Assembly (NCBI RefSeq): GCF_900102315.1
Contig: NZ_FNBL01000001.1
Coordinates: 261,841-325,840 of the forward strand
DNA from: Celeribacter baekdonensis
GTDB taxonomy: Bacteria > Pseudomonadota > Alphaproteobacteria > Rhodobacterales > Rhodobacteraceae
Length of the DNA: 64,000 bases
Direction of reading: 5' to 3'
In this document: positions 58,601-64,000 of the stretch, in pieces
How the letters are laid out: each line of letters starts with the position of its first letter
How positions within the stretch are numbered: position 1 is the first letter of the stretch
The notes under the pieces: model-generated
The model's database searches: none
The model's input: the letters and a program-made list of their open reading frames with translations, nothing else
Told to the model about the DNA's origin: nothing
Translations under genes and position numbers: made by a program

Positions 58601-58720
58601 CAACGAACTTGATGCGTTGCGATAGGCCACCATATTTGCGATCGCGATGGTGACAATAGTCAGTCCGATCATGATCGCCGGGAGTTTTTTCGCCAGCTTG
58701 ATCCGCATAATATACTTCAT
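55601..58720 (-). CDS. mcp: Methyl-accepting chemotaxis protein with Cache, HAMP and two PAS domains
   Basis: 1039 residues. TM1 about 13-35, a ~310-residue periplasmic Cache-type sensor, TM2 about 350-372, HAMP about 372-425, PAS 1 about 430-560, PAS 2 about 560-685, a second HAMP-like segment, and the cytoplasmic signalling hairpin with the tip region [20 protein letters not shown]. The last residues, DDWEDF, resemble the NWETF-type tether for CheR/CheB. Start ATG 58720 has AGGAG upstream. First gene of the leftward mcp-cheB-cheD unit. Confidence 0.93.
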   Translation of the reverse strand: MKYIMRIKLAKKLPAIMIGLTIVTIAIANMVAYRNASSSLLTEAEEALVTVAEARTLELEAWLNSVDIDLSSQTENPTVISALRGFGEAWETLDGDQTEHLKKWYIEGNPNEIGQKQALDYAEDGSAYSQVHKLYHSYFRKLVEDKGYTDVFVFSLTGDLIYSVLKEQDFATNFVDGEYADTGLGTAVKAALDATGPQVYFSDFSTYAPSHDAPAAFIAAPVLDRRGVKRGVIAFQMPAESIDKITTRLTGLGRTGDSYLVGSDYLLRTDTIHGSGDETLKVKVTSQSAKNALLGQHGYLREPDALTEYGTTHDQISAYFPVTYHGVKWGLIAEQTIEEILEPAAALAKTMAWQGAMMTAIVALIAYFIARTIARPLTRVETAMRTVSEGDYSVTVPGTERGDEIGMIATALDEFRHSLGRAEQATRDGLFKGAAFEGSSAALMMIDTDFNITYMNGAARTLMKENEDNFRVMFGEFDADTIVGSNIDIFHREPGRIRAVLSDTSKMPFSTDMRVGDIHFSLVVNSVVSLEGEQIGCVMEWQDATDIRTNQAVISALDSIQVKAEFSVDGQFTKANENFARMVGIEVDDLVGVGQDAIFNFDAALAEKNGAVWDRLIQGESVQGRFKLLDQEGHTSILDGTFSPVTDASGRPFRIILLGTDITESQATIIAAEAERERMQAEQDRVVEGLRVGLKKLASGDLTSRIDDKFAPEYETLRFDFNEAIENLLTAMRSVVENADMIRGEASEISNAADDLSRRTEKQAATLEETATALDQLTSSVRSAAEGANQASDMVETAKANAEASGVVVQEAVEAMSQIESSSNQISKITSVIDDIAFQTNLLALNAGVEAARAGEAGRGFAVVASEVRALAQRSSEAAREINDLISKSGTLVKRGVGLVGETGEALRGIVSSVSEISHNVSEIAVSSREQSSGLAEINVAVNQLDQVTQQNAAMFEQTTAASHSLTREAENLIVTTSRFSIGASQNAKTVRAQSVDQRKEVVPTPTAKPRPHDVPVKQVVNAAPRPSQPVAEDDWEDF

Positions 58721-59180
58721 TTCATTTCTCCTGGCCTCGTCTTCACGCCCTTATTCAATGGCAGTGGTCTTGAGCAGATTACGGTCATGAAACGGGCACA
58801 GTTGCCCTACACCCGTTGATGGATGCCTCGAAGAAATGAAGATTCGTTTAAGTCGCCCTGTTTTGCGTCACACAATCCATAGAATTTTATCGGATCACGG
58901 GCATAAGCGCGGGTCAAAATCGTAAAAACCTTTACAGTTCAATGCCAAGGCGCGCGCAACCGCAGTTTGGCCGATATCACCGGCTTTTCGGAGACAGGCG
59001 TACAAAAGTTTTTCGCTGAGTTCCAAAACCTCTGCTTCATTAACCTTTTGATAAAGGTATTAATGGAAAATTAAGCACAGATACTCAGCCACACCCCCCG
59101 CACGCATCACGCAACAGGGCTGGTCCCCGCAAATACATAGGGTTTCCATCGCAAAACCATCCTCTCAAAAAGAAGCCACC
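58721..59180. other. Divergent mcp / GGDEF-EAL regulatory region
   Basis: About 460 bases with no recognised gene or RNA. It is notable for an exact CtrA-type box at 59060-59074, and a near match (TTAA-N7-ATAA) at 59040-59054, in the AT-rich stretch 59030-59080. Both divergent genes could use it. Confidence 0.5.
59060..59074 (+). promoter_or_regulatory. Candidate CtrA box before the GGDEF-EAL gene
   Basis: TTAATGGAAAATTAA fits TTAA-N7-TTAA exactly (N7 = TGGAAAA), 107 bases before the GTG at 59181 and 340 bases before the mcp start. CckA, the first kinase of the CtrA pathway, is encoded 27 kb away in the same window. Confidence 0.55.
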
Positions 59181-62100
59181 GTGAAAAAACATAGTGACGT
59201 GCATGAGACCAAATTGGCCCGGACCAAACAGAGGTGGCGGATCGGCCTGTCACCGTTCGTGCTGTGCCTCGCGGCCGTCCCAGGTGCCATCCTGATCAGC
59301 GAAACCGTGATCCTCTTGGCGCATTTGCCACAAACGGTCCTGCCCGGATGGGGAACCATGCACCCCACCACCCTTGTCATGTTTTATGTCCTCGGTGGCT
59401 CTTTGATCTTGCAAAACCTAAGATGGGAGCGCGGCCAGCCCCCCAAGTCTCGGTTCCTCTATGGAACGGCTGTGCTTTTGGCCCTTTTGATCTTGCGCCT
59501 AGCCGACCTGCAAGGCCGCCCCATCGCAGGAACCCTGCCTTTGATCGGCAGTTTGACGGACCCACGCCATGTCAGTCTGGTCTCCTTGATTGGCTCTGGC
59601 GCACTCTCCATCGTCCCACTTTTAAAACCCGCATCCTGGCTCAGAGCCTGGACCGCTTTGGCCCTGTGCATCACGGTTTTCGGCATGGCCCTTGGCCAAT
59701 TGGCACAACAGAGCATCCCCCTCAAAAACCACGTTTTTCTGGAACTCAACCCGGGCGAAAGCCTCGTGCTTTTGTGCCTTACAGCACTGGCGCTCAACGT
59801 GTCTGCGGCCCGACCGCTGCTGTATCATCCCAAAACTCCGCGCACCAACCTGTTGATGTGGGGGGTGTTTGTGACAATCTGTCTGCGCTTCGTGCTGGAC
59901 CTGAATTTCCTGACCCTCTCCGCCATCCATTTGCCGTTTTTCGTCGTCTCGTCTCTGCTCCTGTGCTTTGTCTGCGAAAGGGGCTTTAGACCGCTCGAAC
60001 TCCAAGGCATCGCCGCCGCGTTGACACCTCCCCAAAAAAGCGCCGGATCGACGTTTCAAAACAACGATACTGCATCAAAAGACACTGCATCGGATGAGGC
60101 TCACGGCCCCACCACCGAGCTGAACCGCAACAGTCGGCTCTATAAAATGACCCTCGAAGAAGGCCCTGCCTTGCTTTTGGTTCAGGACGCCCGCCGTTTG
60201 ACCCTAAACGTGGCCCCCGCCCTGTGTGACAGTCTGGGCTATGACCGAGCGGATTTGATTGGTCACGACATTGCTGATTTGACCTCCCCCAACACCCGCA
60301 GTTTTGTCGATCAGATGCGCGCGCTTGGCGATGGTGTCACACCGCCAGGCAATAAGGTTCTGGAATTGACCACCAAGTCCGGCAAAATTCGTAAAATGAC
60401 GGCGCAACGGCGGATCATCGACCCGAACGCGCAGGGCGATCAGCCCAAATATGTGATCCTGTTGACCGATGTGACCGAACTCGAAGCACAGCGCAGCCTG
60501 ACCGAAACCCTGCTCAACCGAAACGCCGCCATTGTCCTGTCACAGGACCGCGATTGGCGTCTGCTCTCCGTCTCCGATGCATGGAGCGCGCATTTTGGCT
60601 ACACGCGCGAAGAAACCCTCGGACGCGATCTGATCGACTTTATGCCGGCGGAGGATCAAGCGTTGTCCAAATCCTTTAGGCGGCATCTTCTGGCCAATAC
60701 CCGCGACAAGGAAACCATATCCAATACCCTGACTTTGCTTACAAAATCAGGAGAACCCCGGATCGTTGAGCTGCGCAGCGTGATTGAAGAAAACGAAGAT
60801 CGCTGGCTCAACATCATCATGGTGATCGACATCACCGAAATCTCTGTGGCGCGGCAAAAACTGGAGCATTTGGTCGCCCATGACGAATTGACCGGCCTCT
60901 ATTCCCGGCGCGGCTTTAACAGCCGGTTTGCCGACAGCAAGCGCAAACAGGATGTCGATGTGTTTTTGATCGACGTCGATCATTTCAAAAGCGTCAATGA
61001 CGCGTATGGCCACGAGACCGGCGACGAATTGCTGCGCAAAGTGGCCGGGGTTCTCAAAGACAAAACCCGCACACATGGCTGCGCCTCACGGATTGGTGGC
61101 GAAGAATTTGCCGTCATCCGCACGGCCACACAGGGCTGCCCCAACCGTAAATTTGCCGAAGATCTCGCCCGCGCCATCTCTGAGACGGCCGTGACCACCG
61201 CCTCTGGCCCGATCACGCGCACCGTGTCCATCGGCGTGGCTCGGTTGACACAAGACATGCGGTTGGAGGACGGGATGAAATGGGCCGATTGGGCCTTGCG
61301 CGAGGCCAAAGAAGGCGGGCGCAACCGCATTGTGATCGCCGACGAGGGCTTTTCACAAAAGCTGCGTGACGATGGCAAACTGACCACCCACCGTGACATC
61401 ATCAGCGCCCTCGAAGCGGGCGAGATCAACAAATATGTGCAACCGATTTGGAATGTCACGCGCGCAGAGATCGTGGGATTTGAGGCTTTGATGCGCTGGC
61501 AACGGGCCTCGGGCGAGGTGGTGTTGCCGCGTCAATTCCTGCCTCAGTTGCAAAATGTGGTGCTTGCGGAAGAATATGCCCATATTCCATCGCGCATCCG
61601 GCGCAGCCTGTTGAACACGCTCACAGCCTGCCCCGGCACCTATATCTGTTTTAACACGCGATTGGAATCATTGGGCTTTCAAGGCGCGGCGCAGGCGATT
61701 TTACGCGAATTCGAACCGCTCTGCGAGCTGTCGCATAGTATCGTTTTGGAAATCGGCGAACAGGCCATCACCGACCGGATCGACATGGATCAGGTGATGG
61801 TGGAAATCGCCATCCTGCGGGCGCGCGGCATTCGTGTCGCCTTGGATGATTTTGGTAAAGAGGGCTCAAACCTCAACCGCCTCACCCATTTGCCGATCGA
61901 CATCGTCAAAATCGACAAATCTCTCATCGACCGGATCGTCATCGACCGCCGCTCGCGCGAGGCGTTGCGTTCGATCGCCCGGCTCGCAGAGGCGTTGGAA
62001 TTCGAGGTCATTGCCGAGGGCGTCGAAACCGAAGCCCAACGCGATATGTTGCTTGATCTCGGGCTGCATCTGCATCAGGGCTTTCTCTACGCGCGCCCGA

Positions 62101-62183
62101 TGAGCGCCGAGGCCGCCAACGCGCTTTACACCACACACAAATGCAAAAATCAGCCCCCTCAAGACCTGATCTCGACGCTCTAA
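59181..62183 (+). CDS. Membrane PAS-GGDEF-EAL c-di-GMP signalling protein
   Basis: 1000 residues from GTG 59181. The first ~270 residues hold about eight hydrophobic helices (a MASE-like sensor); two PAS domains follow (about 320-560). The GGDEF domain has an intact RIGGEEFAVI motif near residue 640 but the inhibitory I-site RxxD reads RTHG, so product inhibition is probably lost. The EAL domain keeps the key residues (EALMRW, CFNTRLE, LEIGEQ, DDFG, VKIDKSL, EGVET, QGFLY), but the loop after DDFG is KEGSNL instead of TGYSSL. It may make, break or only bind c-di-GMP. Divergent from mcp, behind a CtrA-type box. Confidence 0.92.
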   Translation: MKKHSDVHETKLARTKQRWRIGLSPFVLCLAAVPGAILISETVILLAHLPQTVLPGWGTMHPTTLVMFYVLGGSLILQNLRWERGQPPKSRFLYGTAVLLALLILRLADLQGRPIAGTLPLIGSLTDPRHVSLVSLIGSGALSIVPLLKPASWLRAWTALALCITVFGMALGQLAQQSIPLKNHVFLELNPGESLVLLCLTALALNVSAARPLLYHPKTPRTNLLMWGVFVTICLRFVLDLNFLTLSAIHLPFFVVSSLLLCFVCERGFRPLELQGIAAALTPPQKSAGSTFQNNDTASKDTASDEAHGPTTELNRNSRLYKMTLEEGPALLLVQDARRLTLNVAPALCDSLGYDRADLIGHDIADLTSPNTRSFVDQMRALGDGVTPPGNKVLELTTKSGKIRKMTAQRRIIDPNAQGDQPKYVILLTDVTELEAQRSLTETLLNRNAAIVLSQDRDWRLLSVSDAWSAHFGYTREETLGRDLIDFMPAEDQALSKSFRRHLLANTRDKETISNTLTLLTKSGEPRIVELRSVIEENEDRWLNIIMVIDITEISVARQKLEHLVAHDELTGLYSRRGFNSRFADSKRKQDVDVFLIDVDHFKSVNDAYGHETGDELLRKVAGVLKDKTRTHGCASRIGGEEFAVIRTATQGCPNRKFAEDLARAISETAVTTASGPITRTVSIGVARLTQDMRLEDGMKWADWALREAKEGGRNRIVIADEGFSQKLRDDGKLTTHRDIISALEAGEINKYVQPIWNVTRAEIVGFEALMRWQRASGEVVLPRQFLPQLQNVVLAEEYAHIPSRIRRSLLNTLTACPGTYICFNTRLESLGFQGAAQAILREFEPLCELSHSIVLEIGEQAITDRIDMDQVMVEIAILRARGIRVALDDFGKEGSNLNRLTHLPIDIVKIDKSLIDRIVIDRRSREALRSIARLAEALEFEVIAEGVETEAQRDMLLDLGLHLHQGFLYARPMSAEAANALYTTHKCKNQPPQDLISTL

Positions 62184-62345
62184 AGCGCCGGTCACGGTCC
62201 CGCAAGGCATTGGCGAGATGCGACCAGTTGGCCAGTTGATCTTGTCCGTTCATTCCGCGACGCTGTGCGTACGATTTCTCTTTCCCATCGACGTGGCCCA
62301 CATGCTGCGTCCAAACCGCAGAGACCCATGCGCGCATTTCGGCAC

Positions 62346-62789
62346 ATGTCCACCGCCGTCAAACCGGGCCATCTCGCCCGGACGGTCGCGATGTTTGCCA
62401 TGCTGCTGCAAGTGCTGTTTTTCGCCGAACATGCCGGAGCAAGCGCTGTGCGCGCCATGGGACATGCGGCACCGGGAGAGAAAATCGGCTTTCTCGAAAT
62501 CTGTACCGGAGAAGGTATCGTCTTGATCCCGGTGGGCGCTGTCCCTTCGTCCACCACGGGTCCTGCACAGGGTCAAAGCCATGGCCCATCCGGGTCGTCT
62601 TCCTCCTCAAGCTGCGCGGTTTGCGTCTCTGCCAGCGCATGTGGATTTGACACCCCGGAGCTGACGGTCTCGCTTGCCCTGCCTTTTGCTGCGGTCCATA
62701 ACCTCCCGTCCATTGACGCGCCCGCCGCCATTGTGGTGCTGCGGCTGTTGTCCGACGGGCCGATCCGCGCCCCACCCTTGCTCGCCTGA
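62346..62789 (+). CDS. Small secreted Cys-rich protein, DUF2946-like
   Basis: 147 residues from ATG 62346 (MSTAVKPGHLARTVAMFAML); a longer frame to 62265 is possible. A signal-like helix (VAMFAMLLQVLFFAEHAGAS) is followed by a His/Ser-rich linker and SCAVCVSASACGF with the CxxC pair. That layout recalls the DUF2946 metal-associated family, which I cannot confirm. It reads toward the leftward AraC gene; no partner is evident. Confidence 0.5.
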   Translation: MSTAVKPGHLARTVAMFAMLLQVLFFAEHAGASAVRAMGHAAPGEKIGFLEICTGEGIVLIPVGAVPSSTTGPAQGQSHGPSGSSSSSSCAVCVSASACGFDTPELTVSLALPFAAVHNLPSIDAPAAIVVLRLLSDGPIRAPPLLA

Positions 62790-62957
62790 TCCTTTTGGAT
62801 CTATCGCCTTTGGGGCCGAGCCCACGGTGCTGTCGATCTTCGACCTCTGTGGCGTTGCGGAACTGCCGTGGGTCGAGCAACCGGAGCAGGTGTTCGACTG
62901 AGGGTTAGGCGGTTTTGGACGCGGGCGAATACAGCTAGACCGGGACATGGCCGGGAC

Positions 62958-63848
62958 TTACGCAACAGGTGCCAGCGAACGATCTAGTCGCGGTGAACGG
63001 CCAAACTTACGGGAGTATTCCCGCGAAAACTGCGCCGAGCTTTCATATCCGACACTGAATGCGATCTCCGACACTTTCGCACCGGAGGTCCGAAGCGCAT
63101 TGCGCGCGCTGAGCAGGCGTAGGTCTTTCTGGTACTGCAAAGGAGACGTGCCGGTCACGGCCTTGAATTGCTCGAAGAAGGCCGAACTGCTCATGCCGAC
63201 GCTCCCGGCAAGGTCCGTGACGACGATTGGTTTGGCGAGATGGGTTTGTATGTCACGTGTTGCCTGAAAAATGCGGCTGGCCGTGCTTTCGTGCCAAAGC
63301 AGTCTGTGCAGCGCATCGCCGTGCGGCCCAATCAACAATCGAGCGTGGATTTCACGGGCGGTGATCGGGGCCAACAGCCGCCTCGTCGCGTCGGTTTCGC
63401 ATTGGCTGAAATAGCGCCGCAGAGCGTCTTCGATCTCGGCGTTCGTATCGCACAGGTGAATCGAAAACGGATCTGAGGGCCTGCTGCCCGACAACGGCAA
63501 TACCGACGGCGCCAGAGAGCGGAGCAGGTCAAGATCAAGGGGGAAGACGAGCGCGATGTATGGGGTATCCGGTGCTGCCTCGGAGATCCGCGACAGGACC
63601 GGCAAGGCGTGGCTGATAATCAGGGATTGTCCGGCACGCACGGTCAATGACTTGGCACTTGTCCCGACCTCCTTGGCGCCTTGCAGGACGAGGCACAGCA
63701 GCGGGCGATAGACGGTTGCGTTCTGGCCTGTGGGAACCTCGTGGCGGAGCAGATGCGTCGCGCTGTCCTCATGAAACAGCGCGCCCTGCTGAAGTCTCGA
63801 TTGATCGAGAATAGACGACACGCGGTTCAGCAGTGTTTCAGGTGTCAT
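62958..63848 (-). CDS. AraC-family transcriptional regulator
   Basis: 296 residues from ATG 63848 (MTPETLLNRVSSILDQSRL); the frame extends to 63947. N-terminal AraC_N-type sensor domain (VYRPLLCLVLQGAKEVGTSA ... LDLLRSLAPSV) and two C-terminal helix-turn-helix motifs (VTDLAGSVGMSSSAFFEQFK; VSEIAFSVGYESSAQFSREY) ending FGRSPRLDR. Such regulators often control the divergent neighbour, which would lie beyond the right edge. Confidence 0.9.
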   Translation of the reverse strand: MTPETLLNRVSSILDQSRLQQGALFHEDSATHLLRHEVPTGQNATVYRPLLCLVLQGAKEVGTSAKSLTVRAGQSLIISHALPVLSRISEAAPDTPYIALVFPLDLDLLRSLAPSVLPLSGSRPSDPFSIHLCDTNAEIEDALRRYFSQCETDATRRLLAPITAREIHARLLIGPHGDALHRLLWHESTASRIFQATRDIQTHLAKPIVVTDLAGSVGMSSSAFFEQFKAVTGTSPLQYQKDLRLLSARNALRTSGAKVSEIAFSVGYESSAQFSREYSRKFGRSPRLDRSLAPVA

Positions 63849-64000
63849 GTCCGCCTCCGTTTCTCTGCCCCCGAGCCATAGCACGGATAGGCGGGAAAAT
63901 TTACCAAAAACACGAGAACTGGAGGATCGTGCAAGAAAATAGGACAAATCAGAAATATTTCCGCGATCATCCAGACTATCGTATCCATATTGACATGAAG
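63849..64000. other. Right-edge intergenic sequence
   Basis: 152 bases upstream of the AraC gene. It is AT-rich toward the end (AAATATTTCCGCG, ATATTGACATG) and probably holds promoters for the AraC gene and for a rightward gene outside the window. No complete site could be defined. Confidence 0.35.

Overview
The window looks like chromosomal DNA of a GC-rich alphaproteobacterium of the Rhodobacteraceae (Roseobacter group). The pointers are a divergent DUF6456/DUF6477 pair, a dimeric NADP isocitrate dehydrogenase of the alphaproteobacterial type, a CckA hybrid kinase with TTAA-N7-TTAA boxes of the CtrA kind, a GTTC-N7-GTTC SOS box at recA, and an aglEFGAK alpha-glucoside locus. No rRNA or tRNA gene was found. 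Nearly all of the sequence is coding, in short, tightly packed operons.

Layout. 1-12.9 kb: DUF6456 and DUF6477 genes, guaA, a sulfotransferase-like gene, an ABM-domain gene, two EamA transporters, a FadL-type outer-membrane protein, an ATPase next to a MetA-type homoserine acyltransferase, an alpha/beta hydrolase, PPK2 and a TetR regulator. 13.0-15.9 kb: a polyamine-type ABC operon (two permeases and an ATPase) with no binding protein. 16.3-19.6 kb: rplM-rpsI, icd, HupE/UreJ. 19.7-22.7 kb: a tandem pair of unrecognised paralogues, a tandem pair of YitT proteins and an SMR pump. 22.9-36.4 kb: typA, a VOC protein, DUF1330, alaS, recA, cckA, an RsmB-type RNA methyltransferase, guaB and a TDT/SLAC1 transporter.

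36.6-47.3 kb is a complete alpha-glucoside module. aglE-aglF-aglG-aglA-aglK (binding protein, two permeases, alpha-glucosidase, ATPase) run leftward. The LacI-type aglR, a GH1 beta-glucosidase and glucokinase run rightward. Two perfect palindromes sharing a CAAAGCGCTTTG core, one before aglE and one over a promoter before the GH1 gene, are strong candidate AglR operators. The enzymes would import oligoglucosides, cut them and phosphorylate the glucose.

47.4-58.7 kb is a chemotaxis cluster: STAS, CheY, CheA, CheW, CheR, CheY and an unknown helical protein on the + strand, converging on mcp-cheB-cheD on the - strand. A decayed transposase ORF, an IS110 piece fused to the end of an IS5/IS427-type piece, lies between the two arms and its end supplies part of the cheD stop codon. 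At least cheR is visibly lower in GC than the agl genes. 59.2-62.2 kb holds a 1000-residue membrane PAS-GGDEF-EAL protein preceded by a CtrA-type box. The window ends with a small Cys-rich secreted protein and an AraC regulator.

A regulatory theme links cckA, the CtrA-type boxes (upstream of cckA and between mcp and the GGDEF-EAL gene), chemotaxis and c-di-GMP. No clearly new multi-gene system is obvious. The least explained items are the palindrome array just before cckA, the tandem unknown paralogues at 19.7-21.0 kb with a triplicated 14-bp spacer, and the unknown protein closing the che operon.
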